Source of the DNA: Ipomoea triloba
Taxonomy: Eukaryota; Streptophyta; Magnoliopsida; Solanales; Convolvulaceae
DNA length: 64,000 bases
Direction: 5' to 3'
Assembly: GCF_003576645.1 (NCBI RefSeq)
Contig: NC_044924.1
Span: 24,400,274-24,464,273 of the forward strand
A program made the position numbers and the translations under genes. Below, piece after piece: positions 47,681 to 58,455 of the stretch (its first letter is position 1; every line of letters starts with the position of its first letter). The notes under the pieces were generated by a model. That model had not been told where the DNA came from, ran no database searches, and was given only the letters and a program-made list of their open reading frames with translations.

Positions 47681-48790
47681 CTAGTATTTTCACCCGTGGG
47701 ATACACAGAATGGATTTGTTATAATATATTAAAAATATTTGGATCGATATATAATTATATAAATTATAACATCAAATATTATATAGTGAAATTAAAGATA
47801 TATTTTGGATCGATTATGTTTTCTGATGTTATCCTTGTTTGAATTCGAGCAAATAATTGCTGAATTAATAGCTAATGTGTAGATGTACGCATGCAGTGCT
47901 GAAACTTTAGAGATTTTATATATCATTGTTTAGGATTTTATAGATTTGGCAAATATGTTCATTCTCTAGTAACTCAGTTATAGGAATCAATTGCTATTCT
48001 AATTCATATGTATGGAAGATATATTTTTGTGTATATATATAGCAATTTTGCTATCTTGGAAAAAAAAGCATAATATCATCGTTTGTATTTACACATTATT
48101 GAAAACCTCTTTGTAGAGAACATTGGTAGTAGCAACATAATCTTGTCCATCCTCGTCTAGAACTAACGCTTTCAAGCCATCAAGATGGGTGACTTGGGAG
48201 AAAGCCACGTACTATTAATTGCGATTAAAGACTATTTTTTTCAGCAATAGCCCAACGTGAGTTAGTGTTCGGCCCTGGCTTTTGTTAATAGTCATGGCAT
48301 ATGTAAGCATCAACGTGAATTGTTTATGCTATAACTTGAAGGGAAATCTTGTATCAGAAGGAGTGAGAGACATTCGAGGGATAAGAACTTTGGTTCCTTC
48401 ATGTATCCTATTAACTATTCTTGCTTCAACAATGTGATCTGCCAACCTTGTGACGACGAGTTGCGTACCGTTATAAAGACCAAGAGAATGGTTTATCTTC
48501 CGCAATAATATAACATGTGCACCAAGCTTTAATGTCAATGAATGATCAAGAAAACCATACAATCTCAAACTATTTAAGAATTTAGAAGTGTGTACTTCTG
48601 ATAGATTTTCATCGTCTGATTCTGCATTACACAAAGAGTTACAACTTAAATATATTCGTCATTTTGCAATATTCATGTCATATGTACTGATTAAGTTGAT
48701 CAACAACATCTAAAGTTGACGAGCGGATCACTTGACCTTCCAGCTGCGACTCATCAAACGTGTCATATCTTGAGCTTAAAATTTTAAAAA
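47681..48790 (-). mobile_element. Helitron 3' half with helicase remnant (minus)
   Basis: The minus-strand 3' end is CTAG (47684-47681) preceded by CCCACGGGTGAAAATA and followed by T. About 400 bp inside it is a PIF1-like helicase C-terminus running 48790 to 48090: STLDVVDQLNQYI, then EVHTSKFLNSL, VTRLADHIVEARI, a stop near 48329, then YAMTINKSQGRTLTHVGLL, GLKALVLDEDGQDY and YKEVFNNV. Stops break the frame. The helicase-to-end distance and orientation fit one Helitron. The 5' part (Rep) is not recognised within the window. Confidence 0.75.
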
Positions 48791-48799
48791 ACCACTTTC

Positions 48800-49118
48800 A
48801 ATGTAATCAAAACATTGAGTCATAACAGTATTGACATTGAAATTTTAATTTTATGATCTATATGTATATATTCTGTGATTTTTTCATAAAATTAGTTTTG
48901 ATAGTCAAAGTGCAAAACATATTGATTTTTCGTCACTAAATTTTAGAATGTTTCAAATTCAAAGGTATATATAAGTAAAACTCACACCTAAAGCCTACTT
49001 TTTTGTCAATATTTCATACATATAAAGCAAGTCTCTGACTATTGTGAGAAGTTAGTAACCTTGAGTCTAACATACAACATAATGCATTGTGTGATAGTGG
49101 ATAGTTAACTTTGAGGTA
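48800..49118. other. AT-rich stretch, nothing recognised
   Basis: No gene, tRNA or transposon terminus is evident between the helicase remnant and the dispersed repeat. Confidence 0.4.
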
Positions 49119-50000
49119 AGACCATTCAAGCATATAAGCATGTTTCGAGCTTGTTTCTATAGTTTCAAAGTACAAATCATCATAATGGCATCAGTTAAAC
49201 AAAAATATATCAGAGTGTATGAATCATATATCTAAACTGTTAATCCAAACTTTACTCTAGATTACCAAATGGAGTGTATGACTTTTTCGGATTATGCACA
49301 TCCAAACTGTTGAAATGTGATGCGCCGCCAGGCCCGCCTGGCCGGGCGCCTAGGCCGCCTAGGCCACCGGCGACTACTTTTTTTTTTTTTTAAATTTTAA
49401 TTTTAAATTTTAAATCTTAAACATTTAAACTATTAATGTTATAATGTATTAACTAATACTCTAATAGTCTAATTAGTAATAACTAATAAGTAATAACTTA
49501 ATAAAATAATAAGTAATAACTAAATTAAACTAATACGTAATGCACTAATAATTAATAAATAATAACTAATAACTTAATAAGTATTAACTATTTAACTATT
49601 AAAGTGTAAAGACTTACAATATTAAACACCTTACAATTATTAACACTTAAAAAATTAATTTTTTTTAAATTAAAAAAAAAAAAAAAAAAACTAGGCGCCG
49701 ATTAATCGGTGCCTACCCCCAGGCGCCTAGCGATTTTTGCAACCTTGCCACTCATGCTTCATAATTCATCAAAGTATCCATTTCTTATGATATTATGATT
49801 CATAACATATAAGAATCGACAAATAAACTATAGTATGAGTCTTCCTTGCATGCAACAAATATTACAAAAATTCAGTGTTCTAAAATAAGTGTATAAGTGT
49901 AATATGTAGATAATCTGCATTGCATTATATATCATTAATTTAATTACTTGTTGGTCAGTTATTACAATATCTTGAGGTATACTTATATTTTGATATACAG
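49119..50000. repeat. Second copy of the 33838 repeat, interrupted
   Basis: Colinear with 33838-34330 (ACCATTCAAGCATATAAGC..., CTTCCTTGCATGCAACAAAT) but interrupted at 49323-49746 by the GCCTAGGCG-rich element. About 24 bp present in the empty copy are absent at the insertion point. Confidence 0.7.
49323..49746. mobile_element. GCCTAGGCG-rich element (second copy)
   Basis: The arms are rich in GGCGCCTAGG/CCTAGGCCGCC; the middle is TAATAACTAATAA-type AT sequence. The right end, GCGCCTAGCGATTTTTGCAAC, matches the family. The left terminal GTTG..AAATC is missing, so the left end is truncated and no target duplication is visible. Confidence 0.65.
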
Positions 50001-50209
50001 TAAGTATAACTATATTAGGGAAAATTCACCTGTGAATAATTGATTAAGCGCTTGAGTGTTTGTTGGTTGACCGTAGAGCGTTGATATTTTCTGGACAAAT
50101 AATAACGCATCAACCAGAGCCTTAATAGTCAAATAACAGCCTGTATTTTATTCAAAATTATGAATTACCGATTCTTTGATCACTCACCCCCCCCCCCTCA
50201 CAATCTTCA

Positions 50210-50697
50210 TAGTACACAATTTTAGTACGAATAGAAATTGTACTACCATATTTTATAGTATTAAACAAACCTTCATAGTATAAGAGTGTTTTGGGCGGGA
50301 AGTAAAAATGGAGGATTTTGTTTTTATTAATAGTATAGATTACGTTGCAGGAAAATGTATATGTAGTGTATTATTACGATTAGTAATTTTAATCTAGAAT
50401 TGTATTACGAATATGAAAGTAGGAAAGAATATATTGTATTAGGAATTGTATTACCGTATTTTAATGTACAATTGTAGTACGGATAAGAATTCTATTACCA
50501 TATTTTACAATATTACGTAAACCTTAATAGTATAGGAGTGTTTTAGGCGGGAAGTTAAAATGGAAGATTTTGTTTTTATTAATTGTATAGATTACGTTGC
50601 AGAGAAGTATATGTACTGTATTATTAAAATTAGTAATTTTAATCCAAGATTGTATTATGAATAGGAAACTAAAAAAAAAAAAGAATATATTTTATTA
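50210..50697. repeat. Tandem array B, left part (about 250-bp repeat)
   Basis: The landmark ATTAATAGTATAGATTACGT (or ATTAATTGTATAG) recurs at 50326 and 50578, spacing 252 bp, with the same unit content as array A. It is cut by the foldback element at 50699. A C-run (CCCCCCCCC) lies at 50187-50196 just before the array. Confidence 0.88.
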
Positions 50698-51044
50698 TGA
50701 GTAATTTCCACTTTTGGTCCCATGACTATGCGACCATTTCTACATTTGGTCCCTCACTATTAAAATTTCTAGATTTGGTCTCACAACTTTAAATCCCTAC
50801 CACATTTGGTCCTTCCGATCAAATTCCAGCCACATTCCAGTTACCGGCAACTATTTTCTGACGGATGAATTCAGTTAAGGACAATTTTGTCTTTTCATTT
50901 TTAAAATTTAAAAAAAAAAAACCAAAGAGAAGAAGAAGACGCCGGCATCCATCGCCATCGGCATCACTCCACTGCCGCCACCTCCCCCCCCCCCCCCCCC
51001 CCCCCCCNCTCTCTCTCTCTCTTTCCTTTTCTTGTTCTCTACTT

Positions 51045-51240
51045 CTGTTGTTGTAATTCTGAATGTTCTTGTTACTGCTTCTCGACTTTTACTATGTTGA
51101 GGATCATAAGACATTCCAATTGCCCAAAAAAAAACTCTCCATTAACCTATCCCTTGCAAAGCTCAACTTATCTGCTAATGATGTAGCTTTCCACCACCTA
51201 ACATCCATTTGCACACAAAATAATGAATAAGAAAAATCTA
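51045..51240 (-). pseudogene. Terpene synthase fragment captured in the MULE
   Basis: On the minus strand, RWWKATSLADKL then FARDRLMESFF appears, followed after a shift in a T-run (51122-51130) by WAIGMSYDPQHSKSREAV and TRTFRITTT. Plant class I terpene synthases have RWWK..LA.KL.FARDRL.E.FFW..G...EPQ...R....K......T just ahead of the DDxxD metal motif. The match stops right before where DDxxD would begin, and simple sequence follows. Upstream similarity (DFSYSLFC..) is weaker. This is a piece of about 65 codons, not a working gene; spectrum suggests a mono- or sesquiterpene synthase relative, uncertain. Confidence 0.75.
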
Positions 51241-52052
51241 CAACACAGTGCAAAACAATCTGGGCAGACGAGATTAGACTTCGGTTAGTTTGCAATGGTC
51301 GCCGGCGTCTTCTTCTTCTCTCTGTTTTTTTATATAAATTTTAAAAATGAAATGACAAAATTGTCCGTAACTGAATTCATTCGGCGGAAATAGTTGTCGG
51401 TGACCGGAATGTTGCCAGAATTTGATCGGAAGGACCAAATTATTAGTAATAATAATATTCCTATTGTATAGTTTATAATATGTGGCTGTAACTTAGTCAA
51501 TCTCTTTGTATCCTGTAGAGTAGGAGAGTCTAGTACGTTATGCATAAAAGACTCTCTCTCTCTCTCTCTCTCTAGTTTGAATTATTGAATTGATTTCTGA
51601 TATTCTATCTCTAATCTGGTATCAGAGCTTAATGGAAACGAAATGATGGCCGGTGGTGAGGTTGTTTTGGGCAGCCGGAGAGGGGACCATGGTGGTGGTG
51701 GCGGTTCGCTCGGAGGAGTGAGTCGACATCGGGAAGTTTGTTTTAGGGAAAATTAAACAATGGGATGCCCAGACCTATCGCTATCTGATACCGATTGCTT
51801 AGAGCAGTAAACGGCGGTATGGCCGTGTGATCTACAAATTTGGCACCGGGGACCACCGCCACGCCCGCGCCCATTGCCACCTCCGCCGCGTCCGTGCCTG
51901 CCTCGTCCAGAGGACGGATGTCGCCCGCCGGAATGAGAGTCGCCACCGCCATGTCTGCGTCGACCTGCATAAAGAGCGGTCGGTGAACCAACCACCGTAG
52001 ACGAATCCGAGGATGCGAAATCGTCTGCGTGTATAAATTCCTGCGCCTGAAG

Positions 52053-53180
52053 TGTTGGTCCCAAGGGGATGGGGTACAAGTCTAGAGGGGGGGTGAATAG
52101 ACTTGTATAAGATTTTGCAAATCTTTTCAACCTCTCGTGTGTATTGAACTTAGGATGTTTAGGTTCGATACCTCACGAGGTGAAGACAAAGTTTTATGCG
52201 CAGCGGAAATGTTATCCCCTTTTAGTTAGCACGAGTTTAAGTTAGTTCGAGAAGTGCGTTTATATGCAGTGCAATCGAGAGGTTAGCGAGAGATAAAAAC
52301 AGTAAGTAAATGCAAGAGAGATTTTTAAGTGGTTCGGCCAACCCGCCTACGTCCACTCTTCTTCCAGAAACTCCCTGGAAGGATTGCACTAAAAACTTCC
52401 CTTTTTAGTACAATATCGAGCGCTTGAGCTTTGATCACGAAGCCCGCCTCAAGCCTCAGGTTTTTCGNGTCTTGTAGTGAATATTCCATAGTTCACTTTT
52501 CTTGAGTCCATGCTCCACTTTCGTCTTTTGGTAAAAGTTACTCTTTTTATATTCCCATTATTCCTTGTTTGTAGGGAATCAGACCACTTCAGCATTGGTG
52601 CACCTTTTGACCGTTTGTGGTGGAAATCTGACGTGTCATCCATTTCCGCCCATTTTGAAATCTTCACGTTCGGCACCTCTTCATTATTCCATCTCCATGA
52701 TATTCTTCTTCTCCAAACTTTAAGTATGACCGTCATTCAGCTTTGTTGGAGAATTGTTAGTGTATCGAGACCAAGGTTGATATCTTGATTGCTTGATGTC
52801 TCGAACTCAAATATCGAGAGGTCTATCTCTCGAACTCTGTTTATGTCTCGAACTGGATAACTGTATCGAGAGGTCCTACCTCTCGAACTCTGCTTATGTC
52901 TCGAGACTTAGTTGATGTCTCGCAGACCCTTATTCCTCCAGTGTTGTCCCATGCTTTCTTCTGATCTGTCTATATGATTACAACACACGAGACTTCTAAG
53001 ATGTTCAAACAAATTTCCCTCAAGCTTAAATATTTTCCGAGTTGAGCTCAAAGTTACCCGGTTGTATTTTCGCTCTTGGTTTACTTGTCGAACTTACAGC
53101 GTTTTGCCTATGTGTCGAGACTTGGGGATTTCTACTTAACAGTTGGTATCATCAAAACCTATTACATGATGTTCCTAACA
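52053..53180. mobile_element. SIRE-like solo LTR, 1.1 kb
   Basis: The element starts TGTTGGTCCC and ends TTCCTAACA with an exact TGAAG duplication (52048-52052 and 53181-53185). The intact gag copy at about 55940 shows the uninterrupted site (GCCTGAAGCAAATCGGCC). GGGGGGGTGAATAG and GCGCAGCGGAAA are hallmarks of SIRE/Maximus LTRs (from memory). A primer-site-like TTGGTATCATCAAAACC at about 53143-53159 near its right end leaves open a very short TRIM-like structure. One N lies at 52468. Confidence 0.8.
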
Positions 53181-53260
53181 TGAAGCAGATCGGCCAGCTG
53201 TGACAGGGACACCTTAGCGCCGGTAACGGATAACGAGCTGGCCATCGCGCGGAATTCCGG

Positions 53261-56200
53261 TCAAAGTCCCCAGAGAGCGTATAGAATTTGCTCATCCTGA
53301 GACAGGCGACGACCAGCCAGCAACAACGCCTCGACGATCATTTGTGCCCTGCCCAGGTACTCGGATGGTGTTGAATTCCCTTGTCGTAGTGTCTGAAATT
53401 GGCCAAGGAGGCTTAGGCAACGAAAACCCGTGATTTTGAATGCGCTGGAAAGTCGAGTGAGCATGGTGTTGATTAATGACGCATCATTGCCCATCATGAT
53501 AATGTCGTCCACATACACAAGCAAGAAAACTCGTGACTTGTCAGTGGTGTAGTAGAACATTGATGCGTCTGTTTTGGATGCTAAAAAACCCATCAAAACC
53601 AAGAATTCGTGCAAGCGTTTGAACCAGGCACGGGGCGCCTGTTTCAGACCATAAAGAGATCGCTGTATATGACAAACATGCCCCGGGTGATTCGGGTTTT
53701 CATATCCAGGTGGCTGCTTCATGTAAACCGTTTCAGAAAGATGCCCATTCAGGAAGGCGTTGTGTACGTCTAGATGCCGGAGGGTCCATTTATTCGAAAC
53801 TGCAAGGGAAAATAATATCCGAACCGTGGTTGGTTTGACCACCGGACTGAATGTGTCAAAAAAATCTTCACCTTCTACTTCATTAAAGGCCTTCGCAACC
53901 AGGCGTGCTTTGTATCGTTCAACTGAGCCATATGCTTTTCGCTTGGTTCGGTATACCCACTTGCATCCAATTACATTCATGTGTGGCGTTGCTGGTACTA
54001 GCTGTCACGTGTTATTATGTAGAAGGGCGTTGAATTCTTGATCCATGGCATCCCGCCATTGCGGGTGGCCTACCGCCTGAGAGTAACAGGTTGGGTCGGT
54101 AGTGGCTGTTAGGGCATAGAATTCTTCACCTGTACCTCGGGTCTTCTTGCCCTAAGTCTGTGTTTGCGTGCAGGCTGTAGTGGCACGAGTTTCAACTGGT
54201 TATGGAGGAGGCTCTATCGGCAGAGGCGCCGGTTCCTGAGCCAGTGGGAGATCTTCGAAGACTCGTGGTGAGTAATGAGTGACTTGAACCGGACCGGCTC
54301 CCCATGGTATAGCAGGTGTGTCCTTGCTGGTTTTAACCTATAAAGAAGTCTGTAATGCAAACAGGAAAATAGACTCGTCAAAACGAACATGGCGACAGAT
54401 AAAGATCTTGCCCGTGTTTAGGTCCATGCAGCGGTACCCCCTAAATGAAACAGGATAACCTAGGAAGACACAGGGTGTTGAGCAGTACTCTATCTTATGG
54501 CGTTTGTAAGGCCTTAGATAAGGGTAACACCGATGCCCGAAGACTCAGAAAAAGGTGTATGTTGGATGAGTATTATAGAGACAGTAGTGCGGGCTTTGGT
54601 GATTTATAGCTGATGATGGAAGACAGTTGATTAAGTTTGTTGCGGTTTCGAAGGCATAATCCCAGTATATTTTTGGAGTTGAGCTTTCAGCCAGTAGGGC
54701 TAGTCCGGTTTCGACAATGTGTCTGTTTCGGCGTTCAACTCGACCGTTTTGTTCGTTGGTGTAGGCACATGATTGCCGATGTATAATGCCTAGAGTTTCG
54801 AAAACTTTATGAAGACGACGGTACTCACCCCCTAAATCAGACTGAATGGCCTTGATAGAACGGGAAAACCGTCGTTCTACCATTGCCCGAAACAAATCGA
54901 ATATTTTATATATATCTGATTTTAACCGTAATGGACAAAACCAGGTAAAATGCGAATGGTCGTCTACAAACAGCAAAAAGTAACGGTAACCGGAATGAGA
55001 AACTACTGGTGACGGACCCCATATGTCCGTGTACAATAAGTCCAAAACATTATTACTACTAGTAAGAACATTATCTAATGGAAAACGTGCCGATTTTCCA
55101 AGTTGGCACGCAGTACATAGTTTTGGAAGACTAATCTTATTTTGAGTGACCGGACATTGTTTTAGGACTCTTTTGAGGACTTCAATGTGTGGATGACCCA
55201 GCCGTTGATGCCAAACCATAGATGACACCCGGGCTGATAGAAACGCAGAATGGACTTTTGGAACCAACAGCTTGTATAGACCTTCGAAAGTTGACCCCCA
55301 AGTAGAATTGCCCGGGTATTGCAGTCCTTCACAAAAAACATGTTTTTATGAAACTCAAAATAAACATTATTCTCGTTGGTGAAACGATAAACAGACAGGA
55401 GTGGTAATGACAAATTTGGTACGTATAATATGTGTGACATATTTAAATTTTTAGAACCAGAAGAGATAACCGCATGGCCTACACGAGTAACATCCAAACC
55501 TGCACCATTGCCCACTTTTAGGACGTCGTTGCCGTTGTAGACCTCCGAACCTACCATCATCTGATAATTCGGCGTAGCATGAGAAGATGCTCCGGTGTCG
55601 GGGTACCAAGCCTCTGTGGCGGCTGACGGTGCTGCGTCACTGGAAACCACCATGTTGGCGTGTCCTACGGCCGGGCGATCGGAGTAGCGCTTAAAGTAGT
55701 AAACGGCGGTATGGTCGTGTGATCTACAAATTTGGCACCGGGGACCACCGCCACGCCCGCGCCCATTGCCACCTCTGCCGCGTCCGTGCCTGCCTTGTCC
55801 AGAAGACGGATGTCGCCCGCCGGAATGAGAGTCGCCGCCGCCATGTCTGCCTCGACCTACATAAAGAGCGGTCGGCGAACCAACCACCGTAGACGAATCT
55901 GAGGGTGCGAAATCGTCTGTGTGTATAAATTCCTACGCCTGAAGCAAATCGGCCAGCTGTGACAAGGACACCTCAACGCCGGTAACAGATAACGAGCTGG
56001 CCATCGCGCGGAATTCCGGTCGAAGTCCCCGGAGAGCGTATAGAATTTGCTCATCCTAAGACAGGGGACGACCAGCCGGCGACAACGCCTCGACGATCAT
56101 TTGTGCCCTGCCCAGGTACTCGGCTGGTGTTGAATTCCCTTGCCGTTGTGTCTGAAATTGGCCAAGGAGGCTCAGGCAACGTGCCCGTGTGGTTGACGCC

Positions 56201-56606
56201 AGTGACGAGGTGATCGCATCCCACACTTCCCAGGCGATGCTCCGGCCTAGCCCTAGATGCATCACCTCGTCAGATAGGGATGAGATGATGAGGGAAAGGA
56301 TCGACTAATCCTGTTGTATCCATGCGGTATAAGCGGGATTTGGTGTGGCTGGGTTCATTGGCGCGGAGGAATTCGCCGGCAGAGGAGTGGTTGCGACAGT
56401 GGCCGTGGACACGGAACCCAGCCGTCGATATACCCAAGCAACCCCTGTCCATGGAGAAACGGGATCAACTGAGTTCTCCAAAAGAGGTAGTTACGGGTAT
56501 TGAGCTTAATGGAAACAAAATGATGGCCGGTGGTGAGGTTGTTTTGGGCGGCCGGAGAGGGGACCGTGGTGGTGGTGACGGTTCGCTCGGAGGAGTGAGT
56601 CGACAT
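53261..56606 (-). pseudogene. Copia gag-pol in the rearranged element
   Basis: Gag starts at 56606 (MSTHSSERTVTTTT; GHHFVSIKLNTRNYLFWRTQ), with further gag at 56265-56056. The zinc knuckle CQICRSHDHTAVYY is at 55738-55697; the last cysteine of CX2CX4HX4C is replaced by tyrosine. Protease has WYPDTGASSH at 55605. Integrase spans 55267-54545: HQRLGHPHIEVL, FVDDHSHFTWF, NEQNGRVERRN. RT spans 53980 to 53430: ERYKARLVAKAF, HLDVHNAFLNG, SLYGLKQAPRAW and catalytic YVDDII, all near canonical. After SSAFKITGF the frame runs into gag sequence RCLSLLGQFQTLRQGNS. RNase H is absent. Breaks between 54545 and 53980 include stops near 54155 and 54340. Confidence 0.88.
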
Positions 56607-56961
56607 CGGGAAGTTTGTTTTGGGGAAAATTAAACAATGGGATGCCCAGACCTATTGCTATCTGATACCAGATTAGAGATAGAATATCAGAAATCAATTC
56701 AATAATTCAAACTATAGAGAGAGAGAGTCTTTTATGCATAACGTACTAGACTCTTCTACTCTACAGGATACAAAGAGATTTATTACTAAGTTATAGCCAC
56801 ATATTATAAACTATACAATAGGACTATTATTATTACTAACAAAATGTGGTAGGGATTTAAAAGTCGTGGGACCAAATCTGGAAATTTTAATAGTCAGGGA
56901 CCAATTGTGGAAATGGTCACATAGTCGTGGGACCAAAAGTGGAAATAACTCATTTTATTAG

Positions 56962-57400
56962 GAATTCTATTACTACATTTTAATTTACAATTGTAGTACG
57001 AATAGGAATTGTATTAACATATTTTACAATATTACGTAAACCATAATAATATAGGAGTGTTTTGGGTGGGAAGTTAAAATGGAGGATTTTGTTTTTATTA
57101 ATAGTATAGATTACGTTACAGAGAAGTATATGTACTGTATTATTAAAATTAGTAATTTTAATCCAGAATTGTATTACGAATAGAAAAGTAAGAAAAGAAT
57201 ATATTTTATTAGGAATTCTATTACCACATTTTAATTTACAATTGTAGTACAAATAGGAAGTGTATTACCATATTTTACAATATTACGTAAACCATAATAG
57301 TATATGAGTGTTTTGGGCGGGAAGTTAGAATGGAAGATTTTGTTTTTATTAATAGTATAGATTATTATTATTATTATTATTAAAATATTAAAAAAATTTG
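56962..57400. repeat. Tandem array B, right part
   Basis: The landmark ATTAATAGTATAGATTACGT recurs at 57097 and (with a TTA expansion at 57360-57382) 57348, spacing 251 bp. With the left part at 50210-50697 this was one array: landmark to insertion (50578-50698) plus insertion to landmark (56962-57097) totals about 255 bp, one unit length. Confidence 0.88.
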
Positions 57401-57915
57401 CAATTAGTAAGTTAAGAATAATAAAAGTTAACGAAATATTTTGTTATTAAATTTCCAGCTACATGGCAAATACGGGATTCAAGATTGAGTAACTAAATCA
57501 AGGCATAGGGAATGTAAGATGTACATAAGTGTCCAAATGCTACTCTCGTAACTATTTAGACCTACAATTTCAGCTTGAACTCCACTCTTTTGATAATTCA
57601 AGCTAAAATTGTCTAAGCAAGGACACAAAGCAAATACTCTACTCAATGCCCAAGTACTCTTGTACTGGATATCAAACTCTTGTGATAATTCAAGCCAAAA
57701 TTGTCTAAGCAAGGACACAAAGCAAATACTCTGCCCAACGCCCAAGTACTCTGGTATTGGGTATCAAGTGTGTGAACGTGTGTGACTAGTGTATAAGCTC
57801 TACTCTGGTAGTAATAAATATACTCCAAGTTCAACCATACAATTATATACATTATCAATACAAACTCAATTCACACAACAAACCCTAATGTCCAAATAAT
57901 TCTCTTTAGGCAATG
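57400..57915. repeat. Noncoding stretch with a short duplicated segment
   Basis: The segment AAATTGTCTAAGCAAGGACA with flanking CTTTTGATAATTCAAGC..., AGCAAATACTCT and CAAGTACTCT occurs at 57590-57665 and again at 57680-57755. No gene is supported; minus frames here only reflect that duplication. Confidence 0.6.
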
Positions 57916-57925
57916 TAAATCAAAT

Positions 57926-58445
57926 GAGTTAATTCCAGCAATGGTCCTCCGACTATGTTGATTTTTCAAAATTAGTCCCCGACTTTTAATTTGGGCAATT
58001 TAAGTCCCTTGACTTTCAAATTCTTTCCAATGTTAGTCCTTTAGTCAAATTTTGGTTAAGTTGAGGTCAAATGAAGGGGTAAAATTGTCCGTTCACCTAT
58101 ATAGTGTATTATTACTCGTATTTCTTTTGTTCTATACGCTATATATATGAATATAATATCAGTCGAAGAGACTTCGACTGAGATTAATGGCTTCGATTGA
58201 GACTTCGACTGAGATTATATTCATATATACAGCGTATAGTACAAGAGAAATACGAGTAATAATACACTAAACATGTGAGCGGACAATTTTACCCCTTCAT
58301 TTGACCTCAATTTAACCAAAATTTGACAAAATGACTAGCATTGGAAAGAATTTGAAAGTCAAGGGACCTAAATTGTCCAAATTAAAAGTCGGGGACTAAT
58401 TTTGAAAAATCAACATAGTCAGAGGACTATTCCTAGAATTAACTC
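57926..58445. mobile_element. MULE-type foldback MITE, 520 bp
   Basis: Almost the whole element is an inverted repeat: GAGTTAATTCCAGC... to ...TAGAATTAACTC, pairing nearly to the centre, where GTCGAAGAGACTTCGACTGA-type palindromes lie (58160-58220). An exact 10-bp duplication TAAATCAAAT sits at 57916-57925 and 58446-58455. Nothing is encoded. TIR start and duplication length match the elements at 45584 and 50699. Confidence 0.9.
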
Positions 58446-58455
58446 TAAATCAAAT

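Larger units (their letters stand above)
51441..56841 (-). mobile_element. Rearranged Ty1/copia element with inverted LTRs
   Basis: The left LTR (51441-51616) is in plus orientation and is followed by primer site TGGTATCAGAGC (51617-51628). The right LTR (56841-56671) is in minus orientation and is followed by TGGTATCAGA (56670-56661). Both primer sites point inward. The target AAAT is doubled at the borders (51437-51440 and 56842-56845). Read from the right: gag start, zinc knuckle, protease, integrase, RT, then a junction near 53430 into gag again, a SIRE-like solo LTR, the gag zinc knuckle region again, then a junction near 51800 to leader and gag start again. Confidence 0.85.
50699..56951. 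mobile_element. MULE-type foldback element with a captured gene piece
   Basis: Long terminal inverted repeats: left arm about 50699-50910, right arm in two parts, about 51345-51440 and 56842-56951. The ends are GAGTAATTTCCACTTTTGGT and its near complement (GTGGAAATAACTC). The flanks ATTTTATTAT (50689-50698) and ATTTTATTAG (56952-56961) match at 9 of 10 bases. Without the copia insertion at 51441-56841 the element is about 850 bp. Its centre (50910-51345) carries terpene-synthase-like sequence, a Pack-MULE arrangement. A C-run of about 26 ending in N (50981-51008) marks assembly uncertainty. Confidence 0.82.

Noticed and set aside
53261..53980. Possible endogenous pararetrovirus because of a well-kept RT
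   Set aside because: Gene order is gag-PR-INT-RT with copia LTRs and tRNA-Met primer sites, which is Ty1/copia, not a pararetrovirus.
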